A stretch of 14,336 nucleotides of DNA from MWCR01 sp041665165. Its GTDB lineage: Bacteria > Patescibacteriota > Patescibacteriia > 2-12-FULL-60-25. Positions 1-5,923 of this stretch are shown here, piece after piece. Made by a program: the position numbers and the translations under genes. Position 1 is the stretch's first letter, and every line of letters begins with the position of its first letter. The notes below the pieces were generated by a model, which was not told where the DNA came from, did not search any database, and worked only from the letters and a program-made list of their open reading frames with translations. The stretch lies in assembly GCA_041665165.1 (NCBI GenBank), contig JBAYJJ010000032.1, forward strand, positions 1 through 14,336, written 5' to 3'.

Positions 1-422
1 ACTGTGATTACAGCTTCAGAGATCTTTTCGCCGATGCGCGCTTCAGTATCTGCCTTGAGCTTTTGCAGAACCATGGCCGAAATTTCTTCTGGCGAATATT
101 CCTTACCGTTCATGATTATGCGCACGCCTTCGCCGCTCTGCACGATTTTGTACGGCAACCAGGCTTTGTCGCGTTGTACTTCTGCGTCATTCCAGCGGCG
201 GCCGATCAAGCGCTTGATGGAAAACAAAGTATTCTCCGGGTTGACTGCGGCTTGGCGCTTGGCCAGCTGGCCGACTAAACGTTCACCGTTTTTTGAGATA
301 GCCACAACCGAGGGCGTGGTGCGCGCGCCTTCAGCGTTTTCGATGATTTTTGGCTGGCCGCCTTCTACGATGGCCATGCACGAATTTGTCGTACCCAAAT
401 CAATTCCGAGTATTTTAGACAT
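1..422 (-). CDS. dnaK: Chaperone DnaK (Hsp70), N-terminal part, cut by window edge
   Basis: DnaK is the ATP-dependent Hsp70 chaperone that binds unfolded segments in the cytoplasm and works with GrpE and DnaJ. About 140 residues are visible, starting MSKILGIDLGTTNSCMAIVEGG. This contains the Hsp70 phosphate loop DLGTTNS (residues 8-14), followed by ARTTPSVV and the IKRLIGR segment of the nucleotide-binding domain. The rest of the protein lies beyond base 1. The ATG at 420-422 fits the family start exactly. Only 7 bp separate it from a 98-bp palindromic element (430-527), and no Shine-Dalgarno sequence is visible. It is downstream of hrcA, grpE and hsp20 on the same strand, the usual heat-shock arrangement, so it is probably under HrcA control through read-through from the hrcA promoter. 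Identification is secure. Confidence 0.97.
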   Translation of the reverse strand, partial: MSKILGIDLGTTNSCMAIVEGGQPKIIENAEGARTTPSVVAISKNGERLVGQLAKRQAAVNPENTLFSIKRLIGRRWNDAEVQRDKAWLPYKIVQSGEGVRIIMNGKEYSPEEISAMVLQKLKADTEARIGEKISEAVIT

Positions 423-429
423 ATATTAT

Positions 430-527
430 TGTGTCATTGCGAACGAGCAGTGAAGCAATCTCATACTGGCACACTGAAGTACTTCAGTTAATTGGTAAGA
501 GATTGCCGCGCTAGCGCTCGCAATGAC
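430..527. repeat. 98-bp palindromic intergenic element, copy A
   Basis: This copy is identical base for base to 976-1073. Its ends are inverted: it begins tgtGTCATTGCGAacgag and ends gctCGCAATGAC, and the next internal blocks GCAATCTC and GAGATTGC also pair. The centre holds the perfect 16-bp palindrome ACTGAAGTACTTCAGT. The whole unit could fold into one long imperfect hairpin. It has the look of a REP/MITE-type non-coding element. No clear target-site duplication is visible. Confidence 0.9.
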
Positions 528-540
528 AAAGTAGGGTTGA

Positions 541-969
541 TTATTGTGTTACGTTAATTTTAATTGATTTGGAGTGGGAATCATCAGACTTGGGGATCAT
601 GACTTTGAGGATGCCGTTGTCAAAACTAGCTTCGGCTTTATCCTCTTGGATCATGGTCGGCAAAGGTATCTGCCTGTAAACCTGGCCGGCGCGGATCTCT
701 TTGCGATAGTAATTCTTCTCATCGACTTCGGTCTTGCGTTCTGATGTGCCGCGAATGGTGAGGAAACCGTTTTGGATTTCCAGGCTCACGTTCTTGGGGT
801 CAGCGCCTGGCAATGGAGTCTCAATGATCACGGCCTTATCTGTCTCATACATGTCCACCGGCGGGATCAGGCCTTGCCTGGAAACCGGGACCATGGGTAC
901 GTCCTTGAAAAAGTCGTCCATCTTGTCAAAAGAGTCGAAGAATGGCGACCAACGAGTAATGTTATTCAT
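541..969 (-). CDS. Small heat-shock protein, Hsp20/alpha-crystallin family
   Basis: A 142-residue ATP-independent holdase that keeps unfolding proteins soluble for refolding by the DnaK system. The N-terminal arm is short (1-35). The alpha-crystallin domain spans about residues 36-128, with VDMYETDKAVIIETPLPG at its start, a GFLTIRG strand near 68-74 and the family-typical NGILKVMIPK at 118-127. The tail holds an I-x-I type motif (SIKINV, 135-140), used by the family for oligomer assembly. Length is normal. The gene sits between grpE and dnaK, an unusual place, and identical 98-bp elements lie directly on both sides. The ATG at 967-969 is 6 bp from the upstream element and has no Shine-Dalgarno sequence. 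Expression probably depends on read-through from hrcA-grpE. Confidence 0.95.
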   Translation of the reverse strand: MNNITRWSPFFDSFDKMDDFFKDVPMVPVSRQGLIPPVDMYETDKAVIIETPLPGADPKNVSLEIQNGFLTIRGTSERKTEVDEKNYYRKEIRAGQVYRQIPLPTMIQEDKAEASFDNGILKVMIPKSDDSHSKSIKINVTQ

Positions 970-975
970 ATTTCA

Positions 976-1073
976 TGTGTCATTGCGAACGAGCAGTGAA
1001 GCAATCTCATACTGGCACACTGAAGTACTTCAGTTAATTGGTAAGAGATTGCCGCGCTAGCGCTCGCAATGAC
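976..1073. repeat. 98-bp palindromic intergenic element, copy B
   Basis: Perfect copy of 430-527, in the same orientation and 546 bp away. It has the same inverted ends (GTCATTGCGA and TCGCAATGAC) and the same central 16-bp palindrome. It fills the gap between grpE and hsp20. Sequence flanking the two copies differs immediately outside the 98 bp, so the repeat borders are sharp. Confidence 0.9.
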
Positions 1074-1080
1074 TAAGGTT

Positions 1081-1623
1081 TTAAGGTAGATTATTAGTTG
1101 TTTTTGAGTTAACGACTACCTTCGCTGGGCGAAGCGTCTTGTTCTTTAGTTTCCACCCAGGTTGGATTATTTTGATGATTTCATCTTCTTCTTTTTCAGG
1201 ATCCTGTTCTGTGCTGACTGCTTCGTGCATTGCAGGGTCAAAACCGTTTTTTGTTTCTATGTGCTCAAGTCCGATTGACCTGAAAGCCTGTTCCCAGAGC
1301 TGTTTGACTGCCTTTATGCCCGTTATCCAATTTTGAAGTTTCTTTTTGTCCTCGTCAGCCAAGTTTGAGATGTCTGGCACGTGCTCAAGAGCTGTCTCAA
1401 AGTGCTCGATGGCCGGCAACAGCTCGTAGAGCAGATTCTCGTTCGCATATTCCGCGATTTCCACTCGTGATTTTTCGAAATCTTTTTTCAAGTTGTCATA
1501 ATCTGCTTTTGCCCTTTTCCATCCATCCAGATATTCCTGACACTTGGCGTCCATCACGTCCTCTGAGTCCTGGGTCACTCTTGTCACTTGTGACTTGTCA
1601 CTTGTATCTTTGGGATTAGTCAT
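1081..1623 (-). CDS. grpE: GrpE, nucleotide exchange factor for DnaK
   Basis: GrpE releases ADP from DnaK and resets the chaperone cycle. The 180-residue product has the normal order: a charged N-terminal region, a long coiled-coil helix (about 26-75, including LDGWKRAKADYDNLKKDFEK), and the C-terminal beta domain. That domain carries the family signature NGFDPAMHEAV (126-136) and ends in IIQPGWKLKNKTLRPAKVVV. The ATG overlaps the hrcA stop by 8 bp (ATGACTAA), so the two genes are probably translationally coupled. The codons for about residues 5-14 consist of a tandem 7-bp repeat (TTGTSAC on the plus strand, 1581-1608), which looks like a repeat insertion tolerated in the disordered N-terminus. 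Identification is secure. Confidence 0.96.
   Translation of the reverse strand: MTNPKDTSDKSQVTRVTQDSEDVMDAKCQEYLDGWKRAKADYDNLKKDFEKSRVEIAEYANENLLYELLPAIEHFETALEHVPDISNLADEDKKKLQNWITGIKAVKQLWEQAFRSIGLEHIETKNGFDPAMHEAVSTEQDPEKEEDEIIKIIQPGWKLKNKTLRPAKVVVNSKTTNNLP
1581..1608. repeat. Tandem 7-bp repeat inside grpE
   Basis: Four consecutive heptamers on the plus strand: TTGTCAC, TTGTGAC, TTGTCAC, TTGTATC. Seven is not a multiple of three, so successive units are read in different frames. The tract lies in the grpE N-terminal tail. It is close in sequence to the CTTGTAA heptamers at 8357-8384. Confidence 0.85.
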
Positions 1624-2296
1624 AAAGTTGTGAAATCTTCTCGATTAATGAAATTGAAAGGCTGTAATCCATGCGCATGGGGCCGAGAATGCCGATCAAG
1701 CTGCCGTCAGGCTGAGAAACGATCACGCTGGAGCACATTGGGCCGAATGGGCATTCATTGCCGATCAAGGCTGTCGGATGTTTGAACTCTGCTTGCCTGA
1801 GTTTGATCAGCACTTCATCCAAACGATCCAGCACATCGCTCATGGAAACAATGCGGTTCCAGTCCTTGAATTCTGATTGGCCGAAGAGGTTAGACAAGCC
1901 AGTGTAATAACTGTCTGCTTCACCCAAGCCGACTACAACTGCATTCTGCGCCAAATCAGCCGCACAGCGGGCCAAAGCTTTTATGCGGCGATTGTCTGTT
2001 GCATCATTTTTGGCCGCACCGTCTAATTCAGTAATTTCTTTTTTGGACAGGGCACGCGGCTTAAGCAAGTTATCAACGTAATATTGATAGCCTTTTTCAG
2101 TCGGCAATCTGCCCGAAGATGTGTGAGGCTGCATGATATAACCCAGTTCTTCAAGTTCAACAAAATAATTCCGGATAGTAGCCGGGCTTACATCTAATTT
2201 GCACTTGGCGACCAAATGCTGGGACCCGACTGCTTCGCCGGTTTCTATGACTTGTTCAATTAATTTTTTGAGGGTGGCTTTTAGATGTTCTTCCAT
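1616..2296 (-). CDS. hrcA: HrcA, heat-shock repressor (compact form)
   Basis: HrcA binds CIRCE operators and represses class I heat-shock genes. The N-terminal winged helix is clear: VSPATIRNYFVELEELGYIMQPHTSSGR then LPTEKGYQYYVDNLL, the classic HrcA signature. The C-terminus LIGILGPMRMDYSLSISLIEKIS matches the family end. At about 226 residues it is much shorter than the usual ~340, so part of the middle (dimerisation/inserted) region must be missing, as is common in reduced genomes. The reading frame stays open to a TTG at 2341, but that start lies inside the CIRCE operator and just after the predicted transcription start. I prefer ATG at 2296, which gives MEEHLKATLKKLIEQ just before the helix-turn-helix. 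It overlaps grpE by 8 bp. Confidence 0.93.
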   Translation of the reverse strand: MEEHLKATLKKLIEQVIETGEAVGSQHLVAKCKLDVSPATIRNYFVELEELGYIMQPHTSSGRLPTEKGYQYYVDNLLKPRALSKKEITELDGAAKNDATDNRRIKALARCAADLAQNAVVVGLGEADSYYTGLSNLFGQSEFKDWNRIVSMSDVLDRLDEVLIKLRQAEFKHPTALIGNECPFGPMCSSVIVSQPDGSLIGILGPMRMDYSLSISLIEKISQLYD

Positions 2297-2330
2297 ACGT
2301 TCGACGTACCCAGAGTCAGACGGCGGGTAC

Positions 2331-2357
2331 TTAGCACTCAAAACCTGTGAGTGCTAA
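2331..2357. promoter_or_regulatory. CIRCE operator (HrcA binding site)
   Basis: A perfect CIRCE inverted repeat, TTAGCACTC-N9-GAGTGCTAA. It lies directly downstream of the predicted hrcA -10 box and covers the expected transcription start. HrcA would therefore repress its own operon (hrcA-grpE-hsp20-dnaK), the standard feedback circuit. Confidence 0.97.
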
Positions 2358-2358
2358 C

Positions 2359-2387
2359 AGGATACCTATATATAAAAAGTCCGTCAA
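2359..2387 (-). promoter_or_regulatory. Sigma70-type promoter of the hrcA operon
   Basis: Read on the minus strand, TTGACG (2387-2382) is followed by a 17-bp spacer and TATCCT (2364-2359). The expected transcription start is near 2352, inside the CIRCE element, giving a leader of about 55 nt to the ATG at 2296. Confidence 0.8.
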
Positions 2388-2414
2388 GGCGGGAAAAAGG
2401 GCTAAAATAAGGCT

Positions 2415-2535
2415 TAGGACTAACTCTATCTAAATCTTTCCCTTACCTCAAGGGAAAGACTTCTATTACTTGGTGGACTTAGCCCTCTCTTGGGATAAGG
2501 GAGGGCGACAAACGAATGTGAGTAGGAGGGTTAGT
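2415..2535. repeat. Cluster of intergenic palindromes between hrcA and the permease genes
   Basis: This gap holds nested inverted repeats. A perfect 10-bp stem lies at 2435-2459 (TCTTTCCCTT, 5-nt loop, AAGGGAAAGA). A second stem lies at about 2480-2506 (GCCCTCTCTT against AAGGGAGGGC). Outer arms pair imperfectly (GACTAACTCTATC near 2418 with GAGGGTTAGTC near 2526). It follows the permease stop and may act as a 3' end structure for that operon, but no long U-tract is seen on the minus strand, so a plain terminator is not claimed. Confidence 0.65.
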
Positions 2536-3777
2536 CTATTCGTACTGTAAGGCCTCAATCGGGTTGAGTTTGGCAGCGCGCCTGGCCGGGTAATAGCCAA
2601 AGACCAGGCCGATGGCAGTTGAGACGCCAAGACCTAAGGCCACAGCTCCCCAAGGGATGGTATAGGCCCAGTCGCCTAAGCCAGTAAGCCTCAAGATAGA
2701 CACTCCGCCCCAAGATATGATGATCCCGCTGATGACGCCGATGATGCCGCCTAAAACGCAAATCAAGATCGCTTCGGTCAAAAATTGTCCAAGAATATCG
2801 CCTTCATGCGCGCCAACTGCTTTGCGCAAACCGATTTCGCGCGTGCGCTCTGTCACGGACACGAACATGATGTTCATGATGCCGACTCCGCCCACGACTA
2901 AGGAGATGGCAGCCATGGAAGTCAGCAAAATCTGCAGAATCGATCCGATGATGCCGGCGCGCTGCATAATATCTTCTTGACCCGCGATAAAGAAGTCGTC
3001 TTTAGCCAAATCCCCGGTAGGGTTGTCCAGGTTATGCGCATCGCGCAAAGTCGCCATGATCCTTTGTTTGGCCTCGGCTTGCGACAGATTGCCGATCTTG
3101 ATGGTCATGTATTGCAGATAATCCGTACCCATTTCGCGCATCAAGGCAGTGACAGGAACGTAGATTTGCTTGTCCAAATTAGTGAAGAACCTGGTGCCAG
3201 CTGGTTTCATGATGCCTACCACGCGATAAGAAGATTTGTTGATCTTGATTCTTTTGCCGATTGGATTTTCCTGGCCAAACAAATCCCTAGCCTCATCACT
3301 GCCCAAAACCGCAATCTTGGAATCACTTTCAACATCATCTGATGTTATGAATACGCCCTGGTCGACTTGGGTATCAAAAATAACCATTTGGGCTTCGGTT
3401 ACGCCTGCAATCTGCAAACGCTTGCTTTCGCCTGCATATTCCACCAGCATGCTGGACATGGTGTTTGCGCCCACTGATCCGACCCAGCTCAGCTGTTTGA
3501 TCTTGTTATAGTCCTTCATGGTCAAAGTCTGCTTGACCGAAGTGGTCGGAGGCCCCGACCCTGTACCGCCATCCCCTGCTCCATTGCGAACGATCACCAG
3601 ATCAGATCCGAACGACGCGACTTGGGACAAAATCAATTTTTCGGCTGCTTGGCCCACGGCCAACATCAAAATCACGGATGCGACGCCGATCACAATGCCG
3701 AGCACAGTCAAAACCGCGCGCCCTTTGTTGCGCATCAAGCTCATCCAGCTCATTTGTACTATATCGCGGACATGCAT
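2536..3777 (-). CDS. MacB/FtsX-type ABC transporter permease, paralogue 1
   Basis: A 413-residue membrane subunit of a mechanotransmission-type ABC exporter. It has one N-terminal membrane segment (about 22-41), a large extracytoplasmic MacB-type periplasmic core domain (about 50-275), and three C-terminal membrane segments (about 282-306, 331-355, 376-395). The conserved cytoplasmic motif ERTREIGLRKAVGA is at 310-323, and the C-terminus is PARRAAKLNPIEALQYE. The ATPase is a separate protein, unlike fused MacB. The gene begins 2 bp after the stop of a closely related permease (3780-5012), so the two probably pair in one transporter. No strong ribosome binding site is seen, and translation may depend on coupling. 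The substrate (peptide, lipid or drug) cannot be read from the sequence. Confidence 0.92.
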   Translation of the reverse strand: MHVRDIVQMSWMSLMRNKGRAVLTVLGIVIGVASVILMLAVGQAAEKLILSQVASFGSDLVIVRNGAGDGGTGSGPPTTSVKQTLTMKDYNKIKQLSWVGSVGANTMSSMLVEYAGESKRLQIAGVTEAQMVIFDTQVDQGVFITSDDVESDSKIAVLGSDEARDLFGQENPIGKRIKINKSSYRVVGIMKPAGTRFFTNLDKQIYVPVTALMREMGTDYLQYMTIKIGNLSQAEAKQRIMATLRDAHNLDNPTGDLAKDDFFIAGQEDIMQRAGIIGSILQILLTSMAAISLVVGGVGIMNIMFVSVTERTREIGLRKAVGAHEGDILGQFLTEAILICVLGGIIGVISGIIISWGGVSILRLTGLGDWAYTIPWGAVALGLGVSTAIGLVFGYYPARRAAKLNPIEALQYE

Positions 3778-3779
3778 AT

Positions 3780-5012
3780 TTAGTCGTTGGCGCGCATGGC
3801 GTCGATTGGATTAAGTTTTGCAGCGCGGCGCGCAGGGATGTAGCCGAAGAAAACGCCGATCATGGTGGAGACGAGCACTCCCAGGATGATTCCGCTCAGC
3901 GAAATCGTGAAGATCCAGCCTTGCTGATACTGCGAGATGATCTGGATGGTGAGCCACGACAGGAATGTGCCGAAAACAACGCCGGCTGCGCCGCCCAAGA
4001 CCGTCAAAACCACGGCTTCGGACAAGAATTGCCCTAGGATGTCGCCATGCGTTGCGCCGACTGCTTTGCGCAAACCGATTTCCCTGATGCGCTCCGTGAC
4101 TGTGACGAACATGATGTTCATGATGCCTATACCGCCGACCAAAAGCGATATGGCCGCGACAGCTGACAGCAAAATGCCTAAAATGCCTGTGATTTGTCCG
4201 ACGACTTGGATCGCTTCTTCTTGGCTCACCACATGGAAATCGTCTTTGGAATAGATTTTTTCCGGATTTTCTATATTGTGCAGATCCCGCAGGAGGTCCT
4301 CTACGTTTGTTTTCGCCAGAGCCATTGTGATGGTTGGCTGTTTCTGGACCACGAAATACGTAAAATGGTCTTTATGGTATGCATCCATTACGCTGGTGGC
4401 CGGAATGTAAACCATCTCATCCAAATTCTGGAAAAACTTTACACCTAGTTTGTCCATTACGCCGATCACGCGATAGTTGACTTTACCTAGTTTGATGCTT
4501 TTGCCCAACGCTTCTTCTTGCCCAAAAAAGTTTTCAGCCAAAGAATGGCCCAGAACGACTACGCGGGCATGGCTATCCACTTCGTCCTGGGTAAAGAATA
4601 TGCCTTTTTCCAAGTGATAATCGCCGATCGTATAATCTTCAGGCAAGGTTCCGATGATGGAGACGTTCTTGCTCTGTCCGTTCACTGTCAGCAAATCAGT
4701 CTGGAACAGTTCTCCGCTCGCGGCCTTGACCCAAGGTTCTTTTTGGATGCGCTTCAGATCCTTCATGGTCAAGGTTTCTTGCGGGGTAAAGGACATGCTC
4801 GTATCTTCGCGCGGGCCGTTGTTTATAATCAGTTGGTCAGAGCCGAACGAAGAAATTTGGTTTAAGATGTACAGCTTTGCCGAATCGCCGATGGACAAAG
4901 ACAAAATCACGGCAGCAATGCCGATGACAATTCCAAACATGGTGAGCAATGACCTGCTCTTTGTCCTAAGTAAGCTCTGCGCTGAGCTTGTAGCGAGGTC
5001 AGAAAACTTCAT
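3780..5012 (-). CDS. MacB/FtsX-type ABC transporter permease, paralogue 2
   Basis: A 410-residue paralogue of the gene downstream, with the same plan: membrane segment at about 22-41, extracytoplasmic core, three C-terminal membrane segments, the motif ERIREIGLRKAVGA and the ending PARRAAKLNPIDAMRAND. The two proteins align along their whole length (for example GIVIGxAxVIL and GGxGIMNIMFV), so they arose by tandem duplication but have clearly diverged. The ATG overlaps the ATPase stop by 4 bp (ATGA), a sign of translational coupling with the ATPase gene. The likely role is one half of a heterodimeric export channel working with the ATPase and the MacA-like adaptor. Confidence 0.92.
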   Translation of the reverse strand: MKFSDLATSSAQSLLRTKSRSLLTMFGIVIGIAAVILSLSIGDSAKLYILNQISSFGSDQLIINNGPREDTSMSFTPQETLTMKDLKRIQKEPWVKAASGELFQTDLLTVNGQSKNVSIIGTLPEDYTIGDYHLEKGIFFTQDEVDSHARVVVLGHSLAENFFGQEEALGKSIKLGKVNYRVIGVMDKLGVKFFQNLDEMVYIPATSVMDAYHKDHFTYFVVQKQPTITMALAKTNVEDLLRDLHNIENPEKIYSKDDFHVVSQEEAIQVVGQITGILGILLSAVAAISLLVGGIGIMNIMFVTVTERIREIGLRKAVGATHGDILGQFLSEAVVLTVLGGAAGVVFGTFLSWLTIQIISQYQQGWIFTISLSGIILGVLVSTMIGVFFGYIPARRAAKLNPIDAMRAND

Positions 5013-5779
5013 TTGAGTATTTGGTCTTCTGAGGCAGTACGTCTGTTCTTAACGGCCTCGTCAGACACGATATTGCCGTCCATTAATCTTATGATGCGTT
5101 CCGCATGTTCGGCAGTGTATGTTTCGTGCGTAACCAAGATAATGGTGTGTCCATGCTTTTGGTTCAATTCCTGCAGCAAGTTCATGATTTGGATGCCGGA
5201 TTTGGAATCTAAGTTGCCGGTCGGTTCATCAGCGAAAATGACAGCTGGCTTGCGGATTAAGGCACGCGCTATTGCCACTCTCTGTTTTTCGCCGCCGGAT
5301 AATTGGTTTGAGAGATTGGTGATACGATGCGCCAATCCCACGGAAGCAATCGCGTCCTTGGCCATTTCATCGCGTTTTGAAATCGGTACATTGGAATACA
5401 GCAAAGGCAAACGCACGTTTTCCAGTACAGTCGCCTTAGGCAATAGATTGAATGCCTGAAACACGAATCCGATTTTTTCGCCGCGCATGCTTGCCAGCTG
5501 GGCATCATCGAATTTGGTCACATCTTCGCCGTCAAATTCATACAAGCCAGTACTGGCCACATCCAAGAAGCCCAAGATGTGCATCAAGGTTGATTTGCCT
5601 GAGCCTGAAGGGCCCATGATAGCCAGGAATTGGCCTCTTGGGACTGAAAAATTCAGGCCATGCAAGACAGGCGTAACAACACCGTCATTTTCGTATTGCT
5701 TAAACAGATCCTTAACGCGAATGACGTCACTGTTCGCTGAGGCTACTTTGGAATCGTTCATAGAATTATTTTGTGTCAT
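5009..5779 (-). CDS. MacB/LolD-type ABC transporter ATPase
   Basis: A 256-residue nucleotide-binding subunit. It carries all ABC motifs: Walker A GPSGSGKST (56-64), Q-loop Gln108 in FVFQAFNLLP, signature LSGGEKQRVAIARAL (160-174), Walker B VIFADEPTGNLD with Glu185, and the H-loop His218 in VTHE. The sequence style LMHILGFLD...TGLYEFDG is that of the MacB/LolD/FtsE group, which drives conformational change rather than classic transport. It is a stand-alone ATPase serving the two permeases that follow. The start used is the ATG at 5777-5779, but a second ATG six codons in is also possible. A palindromic element (5792-5891) separates it from the adaptor gene upstream. Confidence 0.95.
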   Translation of the reverse strand: MTQNNSMNDSKVASANSDVIRVKDLFKQYENDGVVTPVLHGLNFSVPRGQFLAIMGPSGSGKSTLMHILGFLDVASTGLYEFDGEDVTKFDDAQLASMRGEKIGFVFQAFNLLPKATVLENVRLPLLYSNVPISKRDEMAKDAIASVGLAHRITNLSNQLSGGEKQRVAIARALIRKPAVIFADEPTGNLDSKSGIQIMNLLQELNQKHGHTIILVTHETYTAEHAERIIRLMDGNIVSDEAVKNRRTASEDQILK

Positions 5780-5791
5780 CTTAATACCCTC

Positions 5792-5891
5792 GTCATCTCG
5801 AGCGTCAGTCGAGAGATCTCGGAAGCAGACGTTACCCAGTCACGCTGGATTCGGAGATTTCTCGACTCCGCCCAGCTACGCTCGAAATGAC
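5792..5891. repeat. 100-bp palindromic element inside the transporter operon
   Basis: The arms are inverted: GTCATCTCGAGCGTCAG with TCGAGAGATCTC on the left (5792-5820), and GAGATTTCTCGACT then ACGCTCGAAATGAC on the right (5854-5891). The architecture resembles the 98-bp elements at 430 and 976 (GTCAT...ATGAC ends, about 100 bp, GATCTC/GAGAT inner blocks) but the sequence family differs. It fills the gap between the adaptor and ATPase genes and could form a strong hairpin in the operon mRNA. Confidence 0.8.
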
Positions 5892-5923
5892 AAAAAGGGT
5901 GGTGCTCAGGATGACAGGTTTTG

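Noticed and set aside
2297..2341. N-terminal extension of HrcA from a TTG start
   Set aside because: The TTG lies inside the CIRCE operator and just after the predicted transcription start. The winged-helix domain begins after the ATG at 2296.
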